From: Coralliovum pocilloporae
GTDB lineage: Bacteria; Pseudomonadota; Alphaproteobacteria; Rhizobiales; Cohaesibacteraceae
NCBI RefSeq assembly: GCF_030845175.1
Contig: NZ_CP132542.1
Span: forward strand, 620,001 to 684,000
Direction of reading: 5' to 3'
DNA length: 64,000 bases
Position numbers and translations under genes: made by a program. Below the pieces are notes generated by a model. The model was not told the origin of the DNA, searched no databases, and was given only the letters and a program-made list of their open reading frames with translations. Below are positions 8,867 to 18,973 of this stretch, one piece after another; the first letter of the stretch is position 1, and every line of letters starts with the position of its first letter.

Positions 8867-9633
8867 GACAGCACCTCCCGCTCCACTACGCTTTCGCCGG
8901 ACAGAACACGCGTCATCAGATCCTCAAACTCATCTTTGCAGATTGGCTTGAATGCCACTTCATCACCGGGTTCCATCAGGAAAACCGGATCACGCTGGAG
9001 ATCAAAATTGCGGAATGGTGTCAGCCCGATCCGCCGCCAGCCTGTTGGCATGGCTATAGGGAAAATAACGGTCTGCCGAACAGCAACACAAATCGACCCA
9101 ACCGGCTCTTCCGGTTTGACATGATCAAGCCGGGCAAAGTCCCATGGCTCCGGCAAAGCTCCGCAATAGGCCAATCCCGGTGAAAAGCCGATCATGTTTA
9201 CCCGCAAGCGGTCCGCAGAATGCTGATGTATCACGTCTTCTGCCTCAACACCCAGAAGAGCGGCCACATCCTCAAGGTCTGGCCCTTCCTCATCGCCATA
9301 TTTTACTGGAATACGCCAGAGACTTCGCCCCTCCGGCAACTCAGATGCATACCAGTCCCGGTCAGACAGCAAATCTGAAAGAAGTCCACGCAGGGTCTGT
9401 GGAGCCAGGTCAAGCGGATCAAACCGGATCAGCACAGATCGATTGGTAGGTGCTGTTTCCAGGATCTGTGGCAGGGCCATCGTCCGCAAGGCCGCATCAA
9501 ACACGATGGCCGCCGTGTTGCAACGCTCATCAAGCCTGTCACCAAACTCAACGGTCACCGCCGCCTCACCGACCGATCGGATCAACGGATATTGTGGTTC
9601 AGAGACAGAAGACGACAGCGTCAAAACGAACAC
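8863..9633 (-). CDS. pxpB: 5-oxoprolinase subunit B (KipI family)
   Basis: 256 residues. PxpB/KipI family, partner of PxpC. Recognisable features are SVGEAAVTVEFGD near residue 20, a VNMIGFSPGLAYCGALPE motif near 147 (family GFxPGFAYLG), VGSICVAVRQTVIFP near 180 and GWRRIGLTP near 200. The start used is GTG at 9633 with a weak purine-rich stretch upstream, so the exact start is uncertain. It is the first gene of the pxp operon. Its promoter must lie in the intergenic region that, on the other strand, contains the cobalamin riboswitch. Confidence 0.9.
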   Translation of the reverse strand: MFVLTLSSSVSEPQYPLIRSVGEAAVTVEFGDRLDERCNTAAIVFDAALRTMALPQILETAPTNRSVLIRFDPLDLAPQTLRGLLSDLLSDRDWYASELPEGRSLWRIPVKYGDEEGPDLEDVAALLGVEAEDVIHQHSADRLRVNMIGFSPGLAYCGALPEPWDFARLDHVKPEEPVGSICVAVRQTVIFPIAMPTGWRRIGLTPFRNFDLQRDPVFLMEPGDEVAFKPICKDEFEDLMTRVLSGESVVEREVLS

Positions 9634-9797
9634 TCTTTCAAACAGAAAACAGGTTCCGATTTGTACATGGTCGAGCCGGTTTGTGAAGACCGGATTTAAA
9701 CCAAGCGGTTCACAACACAGTCGGAAACATGGTGTCTGTTCTATTTTAAATCATGTCGTTTTTGTCGTCAGATACAGTTTTGAATCGGTCTAACGTC

Positions 9798-9985
9798 CGG
9801 AAAATCAAGGTGCCGCCTGCGGGCGGAGAATTGGGAAGCCGGTGAAAATCCGGCACTGCCCCCGCAACGGTAAGGACGGGCAGAACGTGGCAAAAACCAC
9901 TGGGTTTGAGGAAATCCGGGAAGGTGCCATGTCGGTCGCGAGACCCCGTCCAAGTCCGGAAACCAGCCTTGTTTGTCAACGTCAA
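9798..9985 (+). promoter_or_regulatory. Cobalamin (AdoCbl-type) riboswitch upstream of gbcAB
   Basis: The conserved cobalamin aptamer is clear. AAGGTGCC opens it near 9808, GGGAAGCCGGTG lies near 9833, the B12-box core GCACTGCCCCCGCAACGG occupies 9853-9870, a CCACTGGG-type stretch is near 9898, and the closing element AAGTCCGGAAACCAGCC lies at 9952-9967. The orientation places gbcA 106 bases downstream. Cobalamin riboswitches almost always lower expression when B12 is present. No T-tract terminator follows; instead a hairpin can cover the ribosome binding site, which points to translational control. Confidence 0.95.
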
Positions 9986-10049
9986 CCGCGGGTGGCGGTG
10001 AACGGCGTGGATCCGGCCTGTCTTTCCGGTGCGCCCTCACTTTCGCCTG

Positions 10050-11326
<1,277 letters not shown>

Positions 11327-11331
11327 GCGAA

Positions 11332-12417
11332 ATGGGTCTTCATCAACATTTCGAAACCCTGGACGATTCCGCCATCTGGTCGGACGACGAAGCCCTTGAG
11401 TGCACTCTTGTGGTTCGCGAAACTGAAGATACGGCAACGTTCACGTTCCGGGCACCATCCGGTGCCTGGTTCCGTTATCAGCCGGGGCAATTCCTGACCC
11501 TTGAACTGCCCGTACCAGGTGAAATCGTCTGGCGGACCTATACAATCTCGTCATCACCGTCGAGACCACTCTCCATCTCAGTAACGGTCAAGGCCCAGCC
11601 TGACAGTATCGGCACACGCTGGATGATGGATCACCTGAAGCCAGGCATGCGACTGAACGCGAAGGGCCCAGCCGGCGTTTTTACCCTACCGAAACGCCCG
11701 AACGGAAAATTCCTGTTCATCTCAGCAGGCTCCGGGATTACGCCAAGCCTGTCGATGACACAGTATCTCTATGACCGGGGACAGGACCCCGATATCTGCT
11801 ATGTGAACTGTGCCCGTCGCCCATCCGACATCATCAGGAAATCCCAGCTCGAATACATGGCTTCGCGTGTGCACGGTCTGCAGCTGCATTTTGTCGTCGA
11901 AGAAGATGACCCGTTTCAGGCCTGGACCGGCTATCGTGGCAGACTGTCCCAGGTGATGCTGTCGATGATCGCACCGGACTACCTGGAACGGGAAGTCTAT
12001 TGCTGTGGCCCCGAGCCCTTCATGCAGGCCGTCCGCGATATCCTGAACGCGCTCGGCTTCGATATGGATAACTACAATCAGGAAAGCTTCGGGGCGCCAG
12101 CTGAAACCGTGGCGGAGGTCGAGGAAATCGACGATACCGTTCCGGATGAGCAGAAAGAGGCAGAAATCGTCTTCACACAGTCCGACGTCAGCACGCCTTG
12201 CACGGAGACAGACACAGTGCTCGGCATTGCAAGGTCTTCCGGCCTGAATATCCCGTCAGGCTGTACCTTTGGCGTCTGCGGTACCTGCAAGGTGAAGAAA
12301 GTCAGCGGCGACGTTCATATGGTTCATTCAGGTGGTATTTCAGAAGACGACATCGCCGATGGCTATATCCTCGCCTGTTGTTCCAATCCGATCGGCCGCG
12401 TGGAAATCGATATCTGA
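11332..12417 (+). CDS. gbcB: Glycine betaine demethylase, ferredoxin reductase subunit GbcB
   Basis: 361 residues. Supplies electrons from NAD(P)H to the GbcA Rieske centre. Domains in order: an FAD-binding barrel with RTYTISSSPS near residues 68-77, an NAD-binding domain with ISAGSGITPSLS near 130-141 and CCGPEPFM near 225, then a C-terminal plant-type 2Fe-2S domain with cysteines near 311, 316, 319 and 349/350 (CTFGVCGTC spacing). It begins 5 bases after the gbcA stop and ends before a strong terminator, so gbcA-gbcB is a two-gene operon under the cobalamin riboswitch. Confidence 0.9.
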   Translation: MGLHQHFETLDDSAIWSDDEALECTLVVRETEDTATFTFRAPSGAWFRYQPGQFLTLELPVPGEIVWRTYTISSSPSRPLSISVTVKAQPDSIGTRWMMDHLKPGMRLNAKGPAGVFTLPKRPNGKFLFISAGSGITPSLSMTQYLYDRGQDPDICYVNCARRPSDIIRKSQLEYMASRVHGLQLHFVVEEDDPFQAWTGYRGRLSQVMLSMIAPDYLEREVYCCGPEPFMQAVRDILNALGFDMDNYNQESFGAPAETVAEVEEIDDTVPDEQKEAEIVFTQSDVSTPCTETDTVLGIARSSGLNIPSGCTFGVCGTCKVKKVSGDVHMVHSGGISEDDIADGYILACCSNPIGRVEIDI

Positions 12418-12444
12418 CGGGTTACAGACTTGCTCTGTAAACTG

Positions 12445-12476
12445 AAAAGCCGCCCGCAGTTTTGCGGGCGGCTTTT
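12445..12476. terminator. Strong bidirectional intrinsic terminator
   Basis: A perfect 14-base-pair stem with a GTTT loop: AAAAGCCGCCCGCA pairs with TGCGGGCGGCTTTT. It lies between the convergent gbcB stop and the dmgdh stop. T-runs on both strands allow it to end both operons. Confidence 0.93.
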
Positions 12477-12511
12477 CTCTTATCTAGCCAACTGAGGCCG
12501 GGGTCCTGACC

Positions 12512-14980
12512 CTAGACGCGCATATTGGCACCGTTTGCATCATAGATCGGCCCGCCGAGAACTTCTGCATCGTAAAATTCACCCAAAATTTCGACCTGCA
12601 GCCTGGTTCCCGGTTCAGCATTGGCCACAGAAACGTATCCCATGGCCATTGACTGGCCAACGCGATGTCCATAGCCGCCAGAGCTGACATAGCCGACGGC
12701 TTCCCCATCCTTGAGGATTGCTTCGTCGTTTGACACATCGATGCCGTCCACATCGATCGTCATGGTCACAAGCTTCCGCTCGACACCTTCATCACGGAAG
12801 GTTTCAGTGGCAGCCTTGCCAACGAAATCCTTCTTCCAGTTGATGAACACGTCCATACCGGATTCAACCGCATTGAAGTCCGGCCGGAATTCAAGCGTCC
12901 AGACGCCCCAGCCTTTTTCGAGACGCATGGACATCAGCGCACGTGCGCCGTACCAGCGATACCCCAGATCAGCACCGGCATCCTCTATGGCTTCCGCCAA
13001 ACGCAGCAGATATTGCGGACGGCAATAGATCTCAAAACCAAGTTCACCTGAGAAGCTGATCCGGTTCAGGATAACAGGCACACCACCGACAAAGGTCTGG
13101 CGCAAGTCGCGGAACTTAAAGGCATCCGCAGAAACATCATCGCGGGTTATCCGCGCCAGAAGTTCGCGCGATTTCGGGCCAGACAGCGCAATGCCATGCC
13201 AGTCGTCAGAGACATTCCCGTAGGTCACACCCTCCGGCAGGTCTTTTTCAAACCAGCGACGATGCGCCTCCTGCATGGCACCAGAGCCAAACAGCATGAA
13301 GTGATCGTCCGCCAGACAGGCAACCGTCAGATCGCCGTAGAGGCGGCCTTTTTCCGTCAGCATGGGTGTCAGGGTCAGACGACCCGTCTTCGGTACATAC
13401 CCGGCCAATACGCGATCAAGATAGGCACGGGCACCTTCACCCTTGAACTCATGCTTGGCAAAGTTGGCAATCTCAATGCCGCCCACCGCTTCCCGAACAG
13501 CGGCAACTTCCCGAGCCACATAATCATGTGACCGGTTCCGCTCGAATGTGGGATCCTCATGGGCGTCTTCCGGACCATCCGCAAACCAGAGCGCATTCTC
13601 AAGACCAAAGCCCTGCCCCATAACAGCGCCTTTGGCGATCAGACGATCATAAAGCGCTGTTGTTTTCTGAAGGCGTCCCTTGGGCAGGGTTTCATTCGGG
13701 AAGGTCATCACGAAACGGCGTTCGTAATTCTCTGAAGACTTAACGGTGCCCCAGTCCGGGGTTGCGAACTCACCGAAGCGGGCGACATCCATAGCCCACA
13801 CGTCGATGGACGGCTCACCGTCAATCATCCACTCAGCCATGGTGAGGCCAACACCACCACCCTGACAGAAACCAGCCATGACACCGACCGCGACCCAGTA
13901 GTTTTTCATACCAGGAACCGGGCCAATCATCGGGTTGCCATCGGGGCCGAACGTGAATGGCCCGTTGATCATGTCCTTGATGCCTGCTTCCCCAATGGTC
14001 GGGATGCGCTCGAAAGACATTTCAAGGCGGTCGGCAATCCTGTCCAGATCAGGCTGCAGAAGCTCATGGCCGAAGTCCCATGGCGTGCCGTCAACCTTCC
14101 ACGGCGTCGATTTCGGCTCATAAGTGCCAAGCAGCATGCCCTGCCGCTCCTGCCGGAAATAGATGTTCGCTTCATAGTCAATACCGGCAGGCAGGCGACC
14201 CGCTTCACCCATGCTCTCCATCCGCTCGGCAATCAACGGAATCTTCTCGGTGATCAGGTAATGATGCTCCATCGGCTGCACCGGCAGATGAATACCTGAC
14301 ATGTGTCCTACTTCGCGCGCCCAGAGGCCGCCGCAGTTGACCACATATTCCGCATTGATCGTGCCCTTCGGCGTCGTCAGATCCCAGCTGCCGTCAGGAC
14401 GCTGGCTCATGCTGGTGACCCCGCAATGGGTGAAGTACTGCGCCCCGTGAACGCGCGCGGACTTGGCAAAGGCATAGGTTGCCCCGGACGGATCCAGATC
14501 ACCATCCTGATCATCCCAGAGAGCCGCATAATAGTGTTTCGGGTCAATCAGCGGATGACGCTCTGCCAGTTCCTGCGGAGAAATGAATTCCTGATGCAGG
14601 CCCATATAACGGGCCTTGGAGCGTTCACGCTTCAGGTAGTCGTACCACTCCTTGGTGGACGCCGCATAGAACCCGCCAGTGATGTGCAGGCCCACGGAGT
14701 GCCCGGATGTCTCTTCAATCTCCTTGTAGAGATCAATCGTGTAGGACTGCAGACGGGAAATGTTGGGATCAGACGAGATGGTGTGAATCTGTCCAGCCGC
14801 GTGCCAGGATGATCCGGACGTCAGTTCATCCCGCTCAAGCAGAACAACATCCTTCCAGCCGAATTTAGACAGATGGAACAGGATGGAACAACCAACAACA
14901 CCACCGCCGATCACAACGACTTTGGCGTGGGACGGCAGAGCCTTGCTGCCAGTGCTTTCATCTTTCTGGATTTCAGGCAT
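12512..14980 (-). CDS. Dimethylglycine/sarcosine dehydrogenase-like FAD protein with folate-binding GcvT domain
   Basis: 822 residues. The N-terminal FAD oxidoreductase (DAO) domain has VVVIGGGVVGCS near residue 21 and SGSSWHAAGQIH near 56, where DMGDH-family enzymes carry the histidine covalently bound to FAD. A FAO_M-type middle domain follows (about 390-440), then a GcvT aminomethyltransferase domain and barrel (about 450-820). Such enzymes oxidise N-methyl amines such as dimethylglycine or sarcosine and pass the C1 unit to tetrahydrofolate. It lies 57 bases downstream of the MttB-family gene on the same strand, and faces gbcAB across a terminator. This context supports dimethylglycine as a substrate, the product of glycine betaine demethylation. 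Confidence 0.85.
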   Translation of the reverse strand: MPEIQKDESTGSKALPSHAKVVVIGGGVVGCSILFHLSKFGWKDVVLLERDELTSGSSWHAAGQIHTISSDPNISRLQSYTIDLYKEIEETSGHSVGLHITGGFYAASTKEWYDYLKRERSKARYMGLHQEFISPQELAERHPLIDPKHYYAALWDDQDGDLDPSGATYAFAKSARVHGAQYFTHCGVTSMSQRPDGSWDLTTPKGTINAEYVVNCGGLWAREVGHMSGIHLPVQPMEHHYLITEKIPLIAERMESMGEAGRLPAGIDYEANIYFRQERQGMLLGTYEPKSTPWKVDGTPWDFGHELLQPDLDRIADRLEMSFERIPTIGEAGIKDMINGPFTFGPDGNPMIGPVPGMKNYWVAVGVMAGFCQGGGVGLTMAEWMIDGEPSIDVWAMDVARFGEFATPDWGTVKSSENYERRFVMTFPNETLPKGRLQKTTALYDRLIAKGAVMGQGFGLENALWFADGPEDAHEDPTFERNRSHDYVAREVAAVREAVGGIEIANFAKHEFKGEGARAYLDRVLAGYVPKTGRLTLTPMLTEKGRLYGDLTVACLADDHFMLFGSGAMQEAHRRWFEKDLPEGVTYGNVSDDWHGIALSGPKSRELLARITRDDVSADAFKFRDLRQTFVGGVPVILNRISFSGELGFEIYCRPQYLLRLAEAIEDAGADLGYRWYGARALMSMRLEKGWGVWTLEFRPDFNAVESGMDVFINWKKDFVGKAATETFRDEGVERKLVTMTIDVDGIDVSNDEAILKDGEAVGYVSSGGYGHRVGQSMAMGYVSVANAEPGTRLQVEILGEFYDAEVLGGPIYDANGANMRV

Positions 14981-15037
14981 ATCTGTCTTCTTTCATGACT
15001 TCAAAAGGCCATCTCTGGCCGCATCTGCAATTCAGGG

Positions 15038-16573
15038 TCAGTACCAGGCGTCCGGCATGGAGGCTTTGCGCTGCTCGACAAAGGCTTTCAGCTCTTCGTC
15101 CTTGGCCACATCCATCTCCGGCAGCTCATAGGTATCCAGCAACATGTTCCAGCGCTCATAAGCCCGGCGGGCCGTATCTTTCGAACCCATCTCGGTCCAC
15201 TGCTCAACGCTTTCCGAATCAGACATTCTGGCGTCGTAATAGGCTGTCTCGTAATTACCCATCGTATGCCCGCAACCGAGGAAGTGACCACCCGGCTCCA
15301 CCTCGTGATACGCTGAGCGGGCCAGACCGTTATCGTTGGTTTCGATGCCGTTCAGAACCACAGCCATGGCCCCCAGGCGGTCAGCATCAATCACCAGCTT
15401 CTCAAAGCCCATAGACAGACCGCCTTCCATCCAGCCCGCGGAATGAAGCACGAAGTTCGCCCCGCCCAGGACCGTGGAATGGATGGAATCCGCGCTTTCA
15501 AATGCAGCCTGTGCATCCGGGACCTTGGAAGCGGTCAGCGAACCACCACAGCGGAGCGGCACACCAAGACGGCGGGCCAGCTGGCCGATAATGTAGTTGG
15601 ACATGACCGGCTCCGGCATGCCGAATGTTGGTGCGCCGGATTTAAGGCTCATGGATGAGAGGAAGTTCCCCAGAATGAACGGAGCGCCCGGGCGGACCAG
15701 CTGGCTGAATGCCCCGCAGGCCATCCCTTCTGCCAGCGCCTGGGCAATCGCCCCTGCCGTAGTGACAGGGCCCATCGCGCCGCCGAGAACAAATGGAGCA
15801 ACGACAATTCCCTGATTGGCCCCGCAATAGACCTGGATGGCCTCGGACGCGACCTTGTCCACCAGCAGAGGCGAGTTTGTGTTGACGTTCCCCATGATGA
15901 CGCATTTCTGCTCAAGGGTATCTGCCCCGTGTAGGATGCGCGCCATTTCAACGGAATCTTCTGCTCTTTCTTTCTCTGTGATTGCGCCCAGCATCGGCTT
16001 GGTGCTGTAGCGCATGTGGGTATAGAGCATATCCAGATGGCGCTTGTTGACCGGCACATCACAGGGCTCGCAGGTCACAAAGCCCGAGTGATGCAGCGAC
16101 GGCAGCATGGCCGTGATTTTCACAAGCTTCTCGAAATCCGCCATGTTGCCATAGCGGCGGCCACCTTCCAGATCACGCACAAATGGCGCCCCGTACATGG
16201 GTGCGAAGATCGTATGCTTGCCGCCAATCTTCACCGAGCGCCCCTCATGGAAGGCATGCTGGGTAAACTCAGAGGGGATGGTCTTCATCAGCTCCTGAGC
16301 CATACCCTTTGGCAGGCGCACACGTGTGCTCTTTACATCGGCCCCGGCATCCTTCCAGATTTCAAGCGCTCTCGCATCATCCCGGAATTCGACCCCGATT
16401 TCCTGCAGTAGCCAGTCTGCCTGGTTCTCCAGATCAACCAGCCCTTCCTCTCCGAGAAACTCGAAATAGGGAATCTTGCGGGTGATATAGGCAGGAGCAT
16501 CCACCACGGCCCGCTCTGCACTCGCTCCACTTCCACCGCGCCGTCTGCGCGACCGTCCTCTGGTATCCGACAT
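15038..16573 (-). CDS. MttB-family (trimethylamine methyltransferase-like) methyltransferase, non-pyrrolysine
   Basis: 511 residues. MttB superfamily barrel protein. Family members move a methyl group from a quaternary or tertiary amine to a corrinoid protein; the non-pyrrolysine member MtgB of Desulfitobacterium uses glycine betaine. The reading frame has no internal TAG, so no pyrrolysine is encoded. Features are a very basic glycine/arginine N-terminus (RGRSRRRRGGSG), IFAPMYGAPFVRD near 119, a GNVNTNSPLLVD stretch near 226, and ILGNFLSSMSLKSGAPTFGMPEP near 298. It is the first gene of mttB > dmgdh and diverges from a LysR gene. No corrinoid protein or reactivase gene is nearby. The substrate is inferred from context. 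Confidence 0.85.
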   Translation of the reverse strand: MSDTRGRSRRRRGGSGASAERAVVDAPAYITRKIPYFEFLGEEGLVDLENQADWLLQEIGVEFRDDARALEIWKDAGADVKSTRVRLPKGMAQELMKTIPSEFTQHAFHEGRSVKIGGKHTIFAPMYGAPFVRDLEGGRRYGNMADFEKLVKITAMLPSLHHSGFVTCEPCDVPVNKRHLDMLYTHMRYSTKPMLGAITEKERAEDSVEMARILHGADTLEQKCVIMGNVNTNSPLLVDKVASEAIQVYCGANQGIVVAPFVLGGAMGPVTTAGAIAQALAEGMACGAFSQLVRPGAPFILGNFLSSMSLKSGAPTFGMPEPVMSNYIIGQLARRLGVPLRCGGSLTASKVPDAQAAFESADSIHSTVLGGANFVLHSAGWMEGGLSMGFEKLVIDADRLGAMAVVLNGIETNDNGLARSAYHEVEPGGHFLGCGHTMGNYETAYYDARMSDSESVEQWTEMGSKDTARRAYERWNMLLDTYELPEMDVAKDEELKAFVEQRKASMPDAWY

Positions 16574-16602
16574 GACTGTTCTCGTTCTTGAAGGCCTGCC
16601 CG

Positions 16603-16618
16603 TGACAGCCCTGTGTCA
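16603..16618. promoter_or_regulatory. Inverted repeat between mttB-like gene and lysR, candidate LysR operator
   Basis: TGACA-N6-TGTCA is a perfect inverted repeat in the 125-base divergent promoter region. Its size and form fit the T-N11-A type sites bound by LysR regulators. Only one copy is seen, and function is inferred from position. Confidence 0.4.
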
Positions 16619-16698
16619 TTTTTACGAAAACCCAGTCTAACGGCACGAGCTGTCCTTGTGACGCTTGAAAATTCTGATCCTTTGGATAAATTGAATTT

Positions 16699-17601
16699 AT
16701 GCAAAAACTCCGAAAACTCATCCAGTCTCCGACATCCCTGTTCGCATTTGAAGCAGCCGCTCGCCATGGCTCGTTCACAAAAGCCGCAGCAGAGCTTAAT
16801 GTTTCACAGCCTGCTGTCAGCTTTGCCATCAAGCAACTGGAGGCAAGCCTTGGTGTTACCCTGTTCGAACGCAGGCATCGAGTAATCAGGTTGACTGATG
16901 CAGGAGAGACATTCTTCAAGGATGTATCCATCGGCTTGAGCCATATCGGGCAGTCTGCCGAAGGCTTGTCACAGGTATCATACGATGAGCATGTGACCGT
17001 ATCCACATCAACAGCCTTCGCCAATTACTGGATTGTGCCGCGCCTTTCCGAGTTCAAAACCCGCTTCCCCGATATTGATCTGCGCCTGCAATGTACGGAT
17101 CAGGATGGCGATCTGGTCAGCGAAGGCATCACCCTTGGCATCCGCCGCGGGAAGGAGGGCGACTGGCCAGGCTATGAGGCCGAGCGGTTGACAGACGAGA
17201 TCATCCACGCGGTGTGTAGCCCTGCCCACAGAGCCGCATCCGAGACAATCAGCAAAGCGGAAGACTTGCTCAACTACCAGCTCATTCATCTGGAAGAGCC
17301 TTACCGCCCCCGCCCCACCTGGTCAGACTGGTTCGCCAGCCACGGGGTCAGTTACAAGGATAAAGGAGATGGGTTGAGATTGAACGATTACGCCCTTGTG
17401 CTGCAAACCGCCATGGCTGCCCAGGGCATTGCCATGGGGTGGCAGCATGTCACCGACAGCCTTGTCGAACGCGGTCTCCTCCATCGCATAGAAGGCCTCC
17501 GCTACCATTCCGGCAGCGCCTTCTGCATGATCTGGAACAAGGCCACTCCGCTGAATGACAAGGCCCAGGCCGTCAGAGACTGGATCTTATCCGGGCAGTA
17601 A
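16699..17601 (+). CDS. LysR-family regulator divergent from the mttB-dmgdh operon
   Basis: 300 residues, normal for LysR. The N-terminal HTH spans about residues 9-68 (FEAAARHGSFTKAAAELNVSQPAVSFAIKQLE, read as separate segments), of the GcvA-like type that starts with a short basic leader. The substrate-binding domain follows from about 95. The gene is divergent from the MttB-family gene with an inverted repeat between them, so it probably controls mttB-dmgdh. Its effector may be a betaine or methylated glycine, but nothing in the sequence proves this. A bidirectional terminator follows the stop at once. Confidence 0.9.
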   Translation: MQKLRKLIQSPTSLFAFEAAARHGSFTKAAAELNVSQPAVSFAIKQLEASLGVTLFERRHRVIRLTDAGETFFKDVSIGLSHIGQSAEGLSQVSYDEHVTVSTSTAFANYWIVPRLSEFKTRFPDIDLRLQCTDQDGDLVSEGITLGIRRGKEGDWPGYEAERLTDEIIHAVCSPAHRAASETISKAEDLLNYQLIHLEEPYRPRPTWSDWFASHGVSYKDKGDGLRLNDYALVLQTAMAAQGIAMGWQHVTDSLVERGLLHRIEGLRYHSGSAFCMIWNKATPLNDKAQAVRDWILSGQ

Positions 17602-17603
17602 AA

Positions 17604-17629
17604 AAAGGCCCACATCGCTGCGGGCCTTT
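17604..17629. terminator. Bidirectional terminator between lysR and livJ-like gene
   Basis: AAAGGCCC pairs with GGGCCTTT around a 10-base loop, with an A-run on the left and a T-rich tract on the right. It lies between the convergent stops and can serve both genes. Confidence 0.85.
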
Positions 17630-17657
17630 CTTTAATTTGCTGTATCAGGTGCGCTGA

Positions 17658-18857
17658 TTAGCGGGTCTGCCAGGTGCCGTCGTCACCGACGATCATCAGG
17701 TCATAGATACCAGCCACATCACCATTGCCGTCGAAATCAACAGCACCGGTTGCGCCTTCGTAGTTGATGTCTTTGCCTTCAGCAATCAGTGCCTTGGCCT
17801 TGGCCCACTCACCCGGACGGATAACTTCCCCCGGGGCCGTTGAGACAGAAGCCAGAGCTGCCGGGATAGCTGCGCGGTCCGCAGAACCGGCCTTTTCAAT
17901 CGCCAGAGCCATCAGGAAGGCTGCATCATAACCATGAGCGGCATAAGGAGCGGCAGGGTCATTGCCGGTTTCCTTGTAAGCAGCAGCAAAAGCCTTGTGA
18001 GAGGCATTGGACTGGTCAGACGCAGGCTGCGAAATCCACATCCGGCCTTTCAGGTTCTCCGCACCGATCTGCTCGATAACAGACTTGTCCATCATGCCGT
18101 CAGCCGCATAGAACTTGGAGAACAGACCATTTTCAAGACTGTTGCGAACGATGGAAATGCCGCTGGAACCATAATAGGCAAACAGGGCCAGAGCATCCGG
18201 CTTGCCGCCCGCGAGGGTGGACAGTTCAGAACGGTAGGACGCCTTGTTCGGCTCGTGAGCCTGATTGGCCGTGATCTTACCGCCGAGGGCTTCATATTCT
18301 TTGGCAAAGACACCAGCCAGACCGGCATTGTAGTCATCATTGGCATACGTCACGGCAACGCTTTTAACGCCAGCATCAAAAACGATCTTGGCCAGAGCAG
18401 CACCCTGATAGGCATCAGACGGAGCCACACGGAACACGGTGCCGTTGTCTTTCAGCTCGGTGATCGATGGTGCGGTGGCCGAGTCAGAAACAACGGCAAC
18501 ACCAGCCGGGATACTGACAGACTGCACAAGACCGCTGGTCGCGCCAGAGCAGCTCGGACCCACGATACCGACAACCTGCTCGACATTGACAAGTTTGTTG
18601 CCTGTATCAACAGCCGCTTTCGGATCACAGGCTGAATCGCCCACAACCATCGTCATGGTATCGCCTTTGAGAAGGCCGCCATTATCATTCACATGTTTCA
18701 CAGCCAGGTTACGGCCAGCCAGGATTGGGCCAACCAGCTCGGCAATCGGGCCGGTCACACCACCAGCGGAGCCAACCTTGATTTCACCGGCATTGGCAGA
18801 CGCTGCTGCAAGGGCCAGTGTTGACGCTGCGAGAGTCAGGGATTTCAACAATTTCAT
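17658..18857 (-). CDS. livJ: Branched-chain amino-acid-type ABC transporter substrate-binding protein
   Basis: About 399 residues, periplasmic. The start at 18857 has an excellent GGAGAGGAG ribosome site and gives a clean signal peptide (MKLLKSLTLAASTLALAA... cleaved near SANA-GE). The mature protein has the type I periplasmic-binding fold of LivJ/LivK (EIKVGSAGGVTGPIAE opening; VVGIVGPSCSGATSGL near 90). It is last of livG-F-H-M-J and separated from livM by 116 bases that include a small hairpin, allowing its own higher expression. Related proteins bind leucine, urea, amides or other small molecules, so the ligand is not certain. Confidence 0.9.
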   Translation of the reverse strand: MKLLKSLTLAASTLALAAASANAGEIKVGSAGGVTGPIAELVGPILAGRNLAVKHVNDNGGLLKGDTMTMVVGDSACDPKAAVDTGNKLVNVEQVVGIVGPSCSGATSGLVQSVSIPAGVAVVSDSATAPSITELKDNGTVFRVAPSDAYQGAALAKIVFDAGVKSVAVTYANDDYNAGLAGVFAKEYEALGGKITANQAHEPNKASYRSELSTLAGGKPDALALFAYYGSSGISIVRNSLENGLFSKFYAADGMMDKSVIEQIGAENLKGRMWISQPASDQSNASHKAFAAAYKETGNDPAAPYAAHGYDAAFLMALAIEKAGSADRAAIPAALASVSTAPGEVIRPGEWAKAKALIAEGKDINYEGATGAVDFDGNGDVAGIYDLMIVGDDGTWQTR

Positions 18858-18954
18858 GAGTAAACTCCTCTCCTGTTTCTCAAAATATACAGTTTTTCGA
18901 ATGTGGAACAAAGACTTATCTCACTTCAATGATAAAGCCCGGGCCCCACTGACA

Positions 18955-18967
18955 GTCTTTCAAAGAC
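18955..18967. other. Short hairpin between livM and livJ
   Basis: GTCTTT-C-AAAGAC is a perfect inverted repeat just before the livM stop-distal end on the minus strand. In the transcript it lies between livM and the livJ ribosome site and could protect or attenuate mRNA. No strong T-run is present. Weak evidence. Confidence 0.25.
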
Positions 18968-18973
18968 AGCCGG

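Noticed and set aside
15038-16573. Pyrrolysine-containing trimethylamine methyltransferase
   Set aside because: There is no in-frame TAG in the frame and no pyl genes are visible, so it is the non-pyrrolysine type.
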